From the NCBI GenBank assembly GCA_023301395.1, contig JALZUY010000088.1, positions 1-15,425 on the forward strand: a stretch of DNA of 15,425 nt, written 5' to 3'. How positions within the stretch are numbered: position 1 is the first letter of the stretch; each line of letters begins with the position of its first letter. Both the position numbers and the translations under genes were made by a program. Source of the stretch: Nonlabens sp. (lineage in GTDB: Bacteria; Bacteroidota; Bacteroidia; Flavobacteriales; Flavobacteriaceae). Of this stretch, positions 7,127 to 13,704 are shown in pieces. A model generated the notes under the pieces. It did not search any database. It saw nothing but the letters and a program-made list of their open reading frames with translations, and had not been told where the DNA came from.

Positions 7127-10100
7127 ATGAAATATTTTATAACAGTTTTGTTGATTTTAAATTTCGCTTTCGCGAAAGCACAAAACTACTGGCAACCAGT
7201 ATCTCAAACACCAACAGAGGATTTAGAAAATCGTCGTTTTATTCCTAGTAGTTTTCAGTTGTTTAGTTTGGATCTAGATGGATTGCAACAAGAAGTTGCT
7301 GCTGCACCTAAAAGATTTATGACAATTCACTCAGTTGTTGTCCTTACGATGCCTGATGCGACCGGAGGTTTTAAAGATTTCGAAATATTTGAAACACAAT
7401 CTATGGAGCAACAACTCCAAGATAATTATCCACAAATAAGAACCTATATAGGTTTCAATATTAATGACTCTTCAAATGTGATTCGTTTTTCAATCACTCC
7501 ACATGGTTTTCATAATATAGAATTTGTGCCAGGATCTCCTACTGTTTACACAGATCCATTTACTTTAAATCATGACACCTATATAATATACGATCGTTCA
7601 GCATTACCTGAAATTAAGGAAGATTTTGAATGTCTCACTGATGAATCTGCCATTATAGGAGCAAGCAACATAATAACATCTGGAATTGCAAAATCTGCCG
7701 ATGATAGTGTGTTGAGAACCTATAGAATAGCCATTTCATGTAATGCAGAGTATGGAAATATCTTTGCAGGTACTGGAAACGATGCTCAAAAAAGATCTAA
7801 TATTCTAGCTCAACAAGTCATAACTATGAATCGTGTGAATGGTGTTTATGAGCGTGATCTTGCGGTTCATATGATCTTTGTTGCAAACAATGATGTGTTA
7901 TTATATTTTGGAGATACTTCATTAGATCCTTATACAAACAACTTTAATGGTCGTACTCAAGATTTAATTGATGGCGATCTTGCAGGTCAAGGTTTTCCAG
8001 GAATAGGAAATGCAAATTATGATATAGGTCACAATTTTAACACCTCTGGTGGAGGAAATGCTGGTTGTATAGGATGTGTGTGCTCTGCTGGTCAAAAGGG
8101 TAGTGGTATGACCGGACAGTCTAATCCTACAGGTGATCCATTTGATATCGACTACGTAGCTCATGAAATAGGGCACCAATTTGGTGGTTACCATTCTATG
8201 GCCTCAAGCGGTTGTAGAAGTGGTAGTGGTCAGACTGAGGTTGAACCAGGAAGTGGAAGTACTATAATGGCTTATGCAGGAATTTGTAATCCAAACGTAC
8301 AGAATAATTCAAATGATTATTTTCATTATGTAAATATTAGAGACATAACTGCAAACATTAAAACAGGAGTTTCTAGTTCTTGTGCAGTACTTACAAATGT
8401 GTCTTTAACAGCTCCAGTTGCAAGTGCGGGAAATGATTACGTAATCCCTTTTAGTACTGCCTTTTTATTGACAGGTAGCGCAACTAATTTAGGAACTGAT
8501 ACCGTAACTTATAACTGGGAACAAAATGATCCAGAAAATCCAAACAGTAGCGCAGGACCTGATCCTACAAGAATCCAAGGACCTATGTACCGTTCAAAAC
8601 CGTCTGTTACGGTTCCTACTCGTTATTTCCCGCCACTGGCAGATGTGGTGCAGGGAAATCTTACTCCTGCGTTTGAGATTACACCATCCGTTGCGCGTTC
8701 TATGGAGTTTGCTTTTACCATATGTAAATTCAACGCAAACATAGGCCAGAATGACTCTGACTTAATGGGAATTACTGTAGATGGAACCGCTGGGCCATTT
8801 GAAGTGACAAGTCAAGATTCAAATGTGAGTTATAATACTGGAGAAGCTGCTATTATTAACTGGAATGTAGCAGGAACAGATATTGCTCCTGTCAATACGG
8901 CTAGTGTAGATATTTTATTATCACTTGATGGTGGATTGACTTTTACAACTGTTCTTGCAAGTGCTACGCCTAATGATGGTTCTCAAACGATTTCAATTCC
9001 GGTTATAAACCCTACTACTCAAGCTCGTATAATGGTGCGATCAAACGGTAATGTTTATTATGCTGTTAATAGTTCAGATTTTATAATAACAAGCGATGAG
9101 TTTTCATTGAGTACTATTGATTTAAGTCAAGAGATTTGCTTGCCAGGAGATGCTGTCTACGACTTTACTTATAGAACATTTAATGGGTTTAATTCACCTA
9201 CTACACTTTCCCTAACTGGTGCGCCAGCAGGAGCAAACGTAACTGTAACACCATCAATTGTAACAAACGATAATACTCCCGTAAATATCACTATTACAGG
9301 GCTCACTCCTACCATGGTAGGAAGTTATAATTTATCATTTGAAGGAACTGCTGGGTCTACTATGCGTTCTACAGGATTAACGCTAGATGTGCTTAATAGT
9401 GGTTTGTCAACAGCAACGTTAGTCGAGCCTATTGATAATGCAATTGATGTTGCACTATTTCCTTTTATGGAATGGAACACTACGCTAGGTGCGCAAGAAT
9501 ATGATGTTGAATTAGCTATAGATAACAATTTTGCCTTTATTGTTGCAAGCGCAACTCTTACGGGAAATACATTTACAACAACAACAACATTAGATGAAGA
9601 TACTTTGTACTACTGGCGTGTGAAAAACAGAAATGTTTGTGGTGAAGGAAATTATAGTGCAGTGCGCAGCTTTAGAACTGCAAATTTAATATGCTTTAAT
9701 GAGGTTTCTACTTCTGTCCCAGTAATCATAAGTAATGGTCCACCATCATCGGAAGATGATATAATCACGGTTACAAATGATGTGGTGATAACCGGTGTTT
9801 CTTTAAATATAGATATATCACATACTTGGATGAGCGATATGGATATTTATTTAACTAGTCCTACAGGTACACAAATAACTATTGTTGAAGACCGATGTAA
9901 TAATCGTAATGATATGTTAGCTACTTTCACAGATGACGCTTCACCCATTAATTGCACGTTTGCCTCTCCTACTATTAATGGAGTCGTTTTGCCAGTTGAT
10001 TTACTCTCTGCTTTTAATGGAGAAAGTGCATTAGGTGACTGGACACTAACCGTTGCAGATGATACTAATCAAGATGGAGGAACATTGAATAACTGGTCTT

Positions 10101-10384
10101 TAGATATTTGTGGTACGCAAACACTATCGACAATTGATGTAGCTTTTAGTAGTGTCGTTTTATATCCTAACCCGGCAAATAATGATGTTACCATTCTGCT
10201 AGGTAACCTCGCTTTCGCGAAAGCGGAATATCAAGTCTATGATATGTCAGGAAGATTTATAGTTGCGCAAGGAATCACTAATAATGAAACTAGAGTCGAT
10301 ATAAGCCAATGGGCTAGCGGTATGTACTTAGTTAAAATGACTATTGATGAAAGTACAATTGTAAAGCAATTAGTTAAACAATAA
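7127..10384 (+). CDS. Secreted reprolysin-like zinc metalloprotease with P domain and T9SS sorting domain
   Basis: A 1085-aa modular exopeptidase-type protein. Residues 1-18 are a signal peptide ending AFAKA before Q19. About 19-190 form an N-terminal pro-region. The catalytic domain (about 195-410) carries the metzincin motif HEIGHQFGGYH: zinc ligands H346, H350 and H356, catalytic base E347, and a Met-turn methionine at M381 (STIMAYAG). Several beta-sandwich segments follow (about 425-755), then a fibronectin III-like domain (about 760-855), a P/Homo B domain (about 860-1005, with DIDISHTWMSDMDIYL-type strands and GDWTLTVAD), and a C-terminal sorting domain (about 1010-1085) with YPNPANND and the ending SGMYLVKM...IVKQLVKQ. 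It is predicted to cross the outer membrane by the type IX system and degrade extracellular protein. Two copies of the iterated palindrome lie in this gene. Its stop codon directly abuts that of pth. Confidence 0.95.
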   Translation: MKYFITVLLILNFAFAKAQNYWQPVSQTPTEDLENRRFIPSSFQLFSLDLDGLQQEVAAAPKRFMTIHSVVVLTMPDATGGFKDFEIFETQSMEQQLQDNYPQIRTYIGFNINDSSNVIRFSITPHGFHNIEFVPGSPTVYTDPFTLNHDTYIIYDRSALPEIKEDFECLTDESAIIGASNIITSGIAKSADDSVLRTYRIAISCNAEYGNIFAGTGNDAQKRSNILAQQVITMNRVNGVYERDLAVHMIFVANNDVLLYFGDTSLDPYTNNFNGRTQDLIDGDLAGQGFPGIGNANYDIGHNFNTSGGGNAGCIGCVCSAGQKGSGMTGQSNPTGDPFDIDYVAHEIGHQFGGYHSMASSGCRSGSGQTEVEPGSGSTIMAYAGICNPNVQNNSNDYFHYVNIRDITANIKTGVSSSCAVLTNVSLTAPVASAGNDYVIPFSTAFLLTGSATNLGTDTVTYNWEQNDPENPNSSAGPDPTRIQGPMYRSKPSVTVPTRYFPPLADVVQGNLTPAFEITPSVARSMEFAFTICKFNANIGQNDSDLMGITVDGTAGPFEVTSQDSNVSYNTGEAAIINWNVAGTDIAPVNTASVDILLSLDGGLTFTTVLASATPNDGSQTISIPVINPTTQARIMVRSNGNVYYAVNSSDFIITSDEFSLSTIDLSQEICLPGDAVYDFTYRTFNGFNSPTTLSLTGAPAGANVTVTPSIVTNDNTPVNITITGLTPTMVGSYNLSFEGTAGSTMRSTGLTLDVLNSGLSTATLVEPIDNAIDVALFPFMEWNTTLGAQEYDVELAIDNNFAFIVASATLTGNTFTTTTTLDEDTLYYWRVKNRNVCGEGNYSAVRSFRTANLICFNEVSTSVPVIISNGPPSSEDDIITVTNDVVITGVSLNIDISHTWMSDMDIYLTSPTGTQITIVEDRCNNRNDMLATFTDDASPINCTFASPTINGVVLPVDLLSAFNGESALGDWTLTVADDTNQDGGTLNNWSLDICGTQTLSTIDVAFSSVVLYPNPANNDVTILLGNLAFAKAEYQVYDMSGRFIVAQGITNNETRVDISQWASGMYLVKMTIDESTIVKQLVKQ
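7166..7179. repeat. Iterated 14-bp palindrome, copy in the signal-peptide codons
   Basis: GCTTTCGCGAAAGC, a perfect palindrome. In the metalloprotease frame it encodes A14-F15-A16-K17 and the first two bases of the A18 codon, completing the A-K-A sequence that precedes the likely signal peptidase I cut before Q19. Identical copies are at 10211-10224 and 13601-13614. Confidence 0.9.
10210..10225. repeat. Iterated palindrome, copy in the sorting-domain codons
   Basis: The 14-bp core GCTTTCGCGAAAGC (10211-10224) is extended by one pair to CGCTTTCGCGAAAGCG. It is read in the same frame as the copy at 7166 and gives L-A-F-A-K-A (residues 1028-1033) between the YPNPANND strand and the YQVYDMSGR strand of the T9SS domain, probably a surface turn or strand edge. 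Confidence 0.9.
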
Positions 10385-11020
10385 CTATTTGCCGTTAAAA
10401 GAGTTCATCGTATTTGCAAGTCCTGCATGTGTAAAAGAAAGACAAGCTTCGGCAGCTTTCCCTACGCGTTCAGGAAGTGATTTTTGTTCTTCTTTGTCCC
10501 ATTCTCCAAGTACATAATCTACTTGACGACCTTTTGAGAACTCGTCTGAAATACCAAATCTCAATCGAGGATAATTAGGTGTGTTTAATTTTATCTGTGT
10601 GTCTTTGAGACCGTTATGTCCGCCATCAGTTCCTTTTGCTTTCATACGTAAAGTACCAAATGGTAAATTCAAATCATCGGTCACGACTAGAATCTGTTCT
10701 TTGGGAATAGATTCTTGATTCATGTAATATTTGATAGCCTTACCACTCAAGTTCATGTAAGTGCTAGGTTTGAGTAGCGTGATTTTTTTACCTTTATGAG
10801 TAATCGTTGCAACATCACCTAGAATGAATGTTTCAAATTTTGCATCTTTTTCATGAGCGATTTCATCAAGAATTTTGAAACCTATGTTGTGACGCGTTTC
10901 GCTATATTTCTCTCCTATGTTGCCTAGTCCTATGATCAGGAATTTTTTCATGTCAGTTTCTTTTTCAATAAAATGTTCTTCAAATAAAGAAGGCCACCAT
11001 TTTTGAATTGCGGTTATCAT
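10385..11020 (-). CDS. pth: Aminoacyl-tRNA (peptidyl-tRNA) hydrolase
   Basis: Pth cleaves the ester bond of peptidyl-tRNAs released by stalled ribosomes, recycling tRNA in the cytoplasm. Family residues are visible in the 211-aa reading: N34 in GLGNIGEKY, catalytic H44 in ETRHNIGF, N90 in YMNLSGKA, D115 in TDDLNLPFG and N136 in GHNGLKD (matching E. coli N10, H20, N68, D93, N114). Conserved sequence begins at MKKFLIIGLGN, residue 24, so a second start at ATG 10951 would give a normal 188-aa enzyme. The longer start adds the hydrophobic, acidic leader MITAIQKWWPSLFEEHF; similar leaders occur in other Flavobacteriaceae as I recall. It follows rplY after a strong terminator and converges on the metalloprotease with no bases between the stops. 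Confidence 0.96.
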   Translation of the reverse strand: MITAIQKWWPSLFEEHFIEKETDMKKFLIIGLGNIGEKYSETRHNIGFKILDEIAHEKDAKFETFILGDVATITHKGKKITLLKPSTYMNLSGKAIKYYMNQESIPKEQILVVTDDLNLPFGTLRMKAKGTDGGHNGLKDTQIKLNTPNYPRLRFGISDEFSKGRQVDYVLGEWDKEEQKSLPERVGKAAEACLSFTHAGLANTMNSFNGK

Positions 11021-11021
11021 G

Positions 11022-11064
11022 TCTCAAAAATAAAAAAAGCCGTAAGAAATTAATCTTACGGCTT
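11022..11064 (-). terminator. Intrinsic terminator after rplY
   Basis: Arms AAGCCGTAAGA (11037-11047) and TCTTACGGCTT (11054-11064) form a perfect 11-bp stem with a 6-base loop. On the minus strand the stem runs directly into a T-rich tract (complement of the A-run at 11026-11038). This is a textbook Rho-independent terminator for the prs-rplY transcript. It lies only about 16 bases before the longer pth start. Confidence 0.9.
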
Positions 11065-11087
11065 GTAAATTTATGAAGAATAAGTCT

Positions 11088-11714
11088 TTATTCAGCAGCA
11101 GCCTCAGTAGGTGCTTCCGCTCCTTCAGCAGCAGCTTCTGCTCCTTCTTCCTCATCATCCAGAATTGCAGTACGAGAAGTTTTAACCATTACAACCACTA
11201 CGCTATCTGGGTGCATGATTTCATACTCAGGTACACGTAAGTCACGCACGTATCTCTTGTTACCTATTTTTAATTCTGTAATATCGATTTTGATAAAATC
11301 AGGTAAATTAGCAGGAAGTGCTTTTACTTTTAAACGACGATTATTTCTTCTTAAAACACCACCATTCAATACACCACGTGAAGCACCTTCAGTTATTACT
11401 GGGACTTCCATAGTTACTGGCTTATCATCAAATATTTGATAAAAGTCAGCATGTAGTAATTGTTCTTTTACAGGATGCCATTGCATATCTTGAGCAATAG
11501 CTGCATACTGTCCATCTTTACCTAAGTCTATTACAACTGTAAGTGCGTCTGGAGTGTAGACTAAGTTTTTAAAAGCTTTTTCTTCAGCTTGAAAATGCAC
11601 TGGTTCGTCTCCTCCGTAAATTACGCAAGGTACCAATCCAGCATTACGTAGAGCTTTAGTTGCCTTTTTGCCCACGCTTTCTCTTTTAGATCCGTTGATC
11701 GTGATTGATTTCAT
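11088..11714 (-). CDS. rplY: 50S ribosomal protein L25 / general stress protein Ctc
   Basis: L25 of the long Ctc type (208 aa) binds 5S rRNA in the large ribosomal subunit. The N-terminal L25 beta-barrel (about 1-92) begins MKSITINGSKRESVGKKATK and includes GLVPCVIYGGDEPVHF and the HADFYQI segment (about 89-95). A second beta domain (about 97-180) includes VPVITEGASRGVLNGG. The last 23 residues or so are an acidic Ala/Glu tail (DDEEEGAEAAAEGAEA...), common in this family in Bacteroidota. It follows prs by 27 bases, matching the widespread prs-ctc-pth gene order seen for instance in Bacillus. It ends just before a strong intrinsic terminator. The start is ATG at 11712-11714. Confidence 0.97.
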   Translation of the reverse strand: MKSITINGSKRESVGKKATKALRNAGLVPCVIYGGDEPVHFQAEEKAFKNLVYTPDALTVVIDLGKDGQYAAIAQDMQWHPVKEQLLHADFYQIFDDKPVTMEVPVITEGASRGVLNGGVLRRNNRRLKVKALPANLPDFIKIDITELKIGNKRYVRDLRVPEYEIMHPDSVVVVMVKTSRTAILDDEEEGAEAAAEGAEAPTEAAAE

Positions 11715-11741
11715 TTGTTGTTTATTAATTGATTATTGAAA

Positions 11742-12683
11742 TTACATGATAAAATTGTCACTGATAGATTCATTATTTTGAACGCTTTTCATCACCTCAG
11801 CAAATAATGAAGCACAAGTAAGGACTCTAATTTTTCCACTTTCTTTTCTAAGAGGAATCGAGTCAGTTACAATTAGTTCGACAAGTTGAGAGTTCTCTAT
11901 TCTCTCATAAGCCTGACCAGATAAAATGGCATGTGTACAAATAGCTCTTACACTTTTTGCTCCACGTTCCATCATTACGTCTGCAGCTTTAGTTAATGTT
12001 CCAGCGGTATCGACCATGTCGTCTACTAGAACTACATTTTTTCCTGTTACATCACCTATAAGTTCCATGTGAGAAATCACATTTGCTTTTTGGCGTTGCT
12101 TGTAACATACTACCACATCGCTTTCAAGAGTTTTTGCATAAGCATAAGCTCTTTTAGAACCACCCATGTCAGGTGAAGCGATAGTAAGATCAGTTAAGTT
12201 AAGACTCTTTAAATAAGGAATAAATAGCGCACTACCGAAAAGGTGATCCACTGGCTTTTCAAAGAATCCCTGAATCTGGTCTGCGTGTAAATCCATGGTA
12301 ATGATGCGAGTTGCACCTGCACTTTCTAGAATTTTTGCAATCATTTTTGCGCCTATCGGTACACGAGGTTTGTCTTTACGATCCTGTCGTGCCCAACCAA
12401 AGTAAGGAATCACAGCAGTTATGTGTCTAGCACTTGCACGCTTTGCAGCGTCTAGCATTAATAATAGCTCCATTAAGTTGTCACTACTAGGGTGCGTAGA
12501 GCCTATAATAAAGATACGACGTCCACGTATAGATTCTTCAAAAGAAGGCTGAAACTCTCCATCGCTAAACGTTGAAAAATTCACCTGACCTAGTGTGGCT
12601 CCATATTGCACGGCTACTGCCTTTGCAAGATCCATACTTTGTCTACAACCGAATAATTTTGCTTCTGTCATCGTATTAGTCAT
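11742..12683 (-). CDS. prs: Ribose-phosphate pyrophosphokinase (PRPP synthetase)
   Basis: Prs transfers diphosphate from ATP to ribose 5-phosphate, making PRPP for purine, pyrimidine, NAD, histidine and tryptophan synthesis. The 313-aa length fits class I enzymes. Motifs include YFGWARQDRK (94-103, ATP binding), TMDLHADQIQGFF (129-141, with the Mg-binding H134), the flexible catalytic loop around KQRQK (195-199) and the PRPP-binding loop VVLVDDMVDTAGTL (217-230). The start is ATG at 12683; a second ATG five codons in is also possible. A TACATTTG -7 box 34 bases upstream supports transcription from just before this gene. It is first in the prs-rplY unit and divergent from tRNA-Leu. Confidence 0.98.
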   Translation of the reverse strand: MTNTMTEAKLFGCRQSMDLAKAVAVQYGATLGQVNFSTFSDGEFQPSFEESIRGRRIFIIGSTHPSSDNLMELLLMLDAAKRASARHITAVIPYFGWARQDRKDKPRVPIGAKMIAKILESAGATRIITMDLHADQIQGFFEKPVDHLFGSALFIPYLKSLNLTDLTIASPDMGGSKRAYAYAKTLESDVVVCYKQRQKANVISHMELIGDVTGKNVVLVDDMVDTAGTLTKAADVMMERGAKSVRAICTHAILSGQAYERIENSQLVELIVTDSIPLRKESGKIRVLTCASLFAEVMKSVQNNESISDNFIM

Positions 12684-12717
12684 CTTAAAATGATTTAGAC
12701 TCCTGATTTTAAGGCTG

Positions 12718-12725
12718 CAAATGTA
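12718..12725 (-). promoter_or_regulatory. -7 box of the prs promoter
   Basis: The minus strand reads TACATTTG, a perfect match to the Bacteroidota -7 consensus TAnnTTTG. A start about 6-7 bases further on gives a leader of roughly 28 bases to the prs ATG. No clear TTG -33 box is present at the expected spacing, only a T-rich stretch. Confidence 0.6.
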
Positions 12726-12790
12726 CAGATATTTTTACTCTCTGTCTTTAAAAATCACTCTAAATAAGCTGTGAGATTTAAAATAATATG

Positions 12791-12798
12791 TACTTTTG
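12791..12798 (+). promoter_or_regulatory. -7 box of the tRNA-Leu promoter
   Basis: TACTTTTG is a perfect match to TAnnTTTG, ending 15 bases before the mature tRNA 5' end, which allows a short trimmed leader. A clear -33 box is not seen; TGTG at 12770-12773 (spacing 17) is the closest. Confidence 0.6.
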
Positions 12799-12813
12799 CA
12801 TTCCAATTTTTAG

Positions 12814-12895
12814 GCCTCAGTGGTGGAATTGGTAGACACGTTGGATTCAAAATCCAATGCTCTCGGGCGTGCCGGTTCGATTCCGGCCTGAGGTA
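12814..12895 (+). tRNA. tRNA-Leu (anticodon CAA)
   Basis: The 82-base gene folds as a class II tRNA. Acceptor arms are GCCTCAG (12814-12820) and CTGAGGT (12888-12894, one G-U pair) with discriminator A at 12895. The anticodon stem TTGGA/TCCAA encloses the loop TTCAAAA, giving anticodon CAA, which reads UUG leucine codons. A long variable arm (TGCTCTCGGGCGT) and T arm GCCGG-TTCGATT-CCGGC follow. The A73 discriminator and long variable arm fit leucine. The 3' CCA is not encoded. It has its own promoter and terminator. Confidence 0.97.
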
Positions 12896-12900
12896 CTTTT

Positions 12901-12931
12901 AAAACCAGAACAGAAATGTCCTGGTTTTTTT
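12901..12931 (+). terminator. Intrinsic terminator after tRNA-Leu
   Basis: AAAACCAG (12901-12908) pairs with CTGGTTTT (12921-12928). Inside, after one A-C mismatch, ACA pairs with TGT around a GAAA tetraloop, and the structure ends in seven T. It begins six bases after the tRNA 3' end. Confidence 0.85.
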
Positions 12932-12985
12932 ATGCCACATCAGTTAAAATCTTATTTTTGGATAATCCCCTAAAATGAATACTCA

Positions 12986-13570
12986 ATGAATGATTTCTTA
13001 CGTAATGTTATTTTTGGATTTGAGCATGTTCTAGATTGGAAGGCTTATGATCACATTCTGTTTATAGCTATACTTGCTATTCCTTTTCTTTTTAAAAGTT
13101 GGAAAAAACTATTATGGTTGGTGACCGCATTTACTATAGGTCATACTGTCTCTTTAATTTTAGTTGCGTTTGCAAGCGTTACCTTTTCAACTAAGTATAT
13201 TGAGTTTTTGGTTCCAATGACTATTGCTATTACGGCACTCTATAATATTTTTACTGCCGGAAGTAGAAATCGAGATAATGCAGCATGGATTGCAATTGGG
13301 ATATCGCTTTTCTTTGGATTGATTCATGGATTTGCGTTTTCTAGTGCTTATAAAATGCTTGCTAGTGGAAGTGACAACGAGTTTTTGTTACTTTTACAAT
13401 ATGCGATTGGGATTGAAGGTGCGCAGTTAGTCATTGTTCTAGTGATATTGATGTTAAGCTTCGTTTTTACAAGCTTATTCCGTTTCAGTAAAAAGGATTG
13501 GATTCAAGTTACTTCTGGGGTAATATTAGGAATGGTGATTCCCATGCTTATCGCAAGATGGATCTGGTAG
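12986..13570 (+). CDS. HupE/UreJ family membrane protein
   Basis: A 194-aa integral membrane protein with about six hydrophobic helices (roughly 22-36, 42-62, 72-90, 99-118, 136-164, 174-193). Conserved polar residues of the HupE/UreJ family are present: H14 and DH 22-23 in GFEHVLDWKAYDHILF, H53 in FTIGHTVSL, H114 in FGLIHGFAFSS, and E144 in IEGAQL. Characterised HupE/UreJ members are nickel or cobalt permeases linked to hydrogenase or urease, but no such enzymes are visible here, so metal transport is a family-based inference. The ATG at 12986 is chosen because it gives the full GxxH...DH motif; an upstream ATG at 12974 ends after four codons. It follows the tRNA terminator by 54 bases. Confidence 0.88.
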   Translation: MNDFLRNVIFGFEHVLDWKAYDHILFIAILAIPFLFKSWKKLLWLVTAFTIGHTVSLILVAFASVTFSTKYIEFLVPMTIAITALYNIFTAGSRNRDNAAWIAIGISLFFGLIHGFAFSSAYKMLASGSDNEFLLLLQYAIGIEGAQLVIVLVILMLSFVFTSLFRFSKKDWIQVTSGVILGMVIPMLIARWIW

Positions 13571-13599
13571 AGTTATATACAATACGCTTTGTTTAACTT

Positions 13600-13615
13600 C
13601 GCTTTCGCGAAAGCG
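13600..13615. repeat. Iterated palindrome, intergenic copy
   Basis: CGCTTTCGCGAAAGCG, with the 14-bp core at 13601-13614. It lies 30 bases after the HupE-like stop codon and 100 bases before the dCMP deaminase start. As RNA it could form a 6-bp hairpin with a CGCG loop, but no T-run follows, so it is not a standard terminator. A smaller palindrome GCTTAAGC follows at 13628-13635. Confidence 0.9.
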
Positions 13616-13665
13616 TAATTTAAAGAGGCTTAAGCTTTACTATTCTTTATAAGTTCAATTGAATT

Positions 13666-13704
13666 ATGGCTAGTAAGCTAAATGTAAAACAACACATAAA
13701 TTGA
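13666..13704 (+). other. Possible 12-codon leader ORF before the dCMP deaminase gene
   Basis: An ATG at 13666 opens the short frame MASKLNVKQHIN, whose TGA (13702-13704) overlaps the TTG start codon of the deaminase gene (13701-13703) as TTGA. Such stop-start overlap can couple translation. It may equally be chance, since the peptide matches nothing I recognise. Confidence 0.25.

Noticed and set aside
6979..7248. Plus-strand open frame over the ribF start and protease start
   Set aside because: It overlaps the signal peptide of the metalloprotease in another frame and has no family features.
7964..8194. Minus-strand open frame of 76 codons inside the metalloprotease
   Set aside because: It is antisense to the catalytic HExxH region, has no recognisable domain, and the plus-strand frame is clearly coding.
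9570..9590. Short ACA trinucleotide run
   Set aside because: It encodes a threonine run in the fibronectin-like domain, with too few units to suggest phase variation.
10445..10465. Short AAGCT/AGCTT dyad as a terminator for the metalloprotease
   Set aside because: The stem is only about 5 bp, no T-run follows, and it is inside pth coding sequence.
13600..13615. Intergenic palindrome as a Rho-independent terminator or IS end
   Set aside because: No T-tract follows, no transposase or target duplication is seen, and identical copies lie inside coding sequence.
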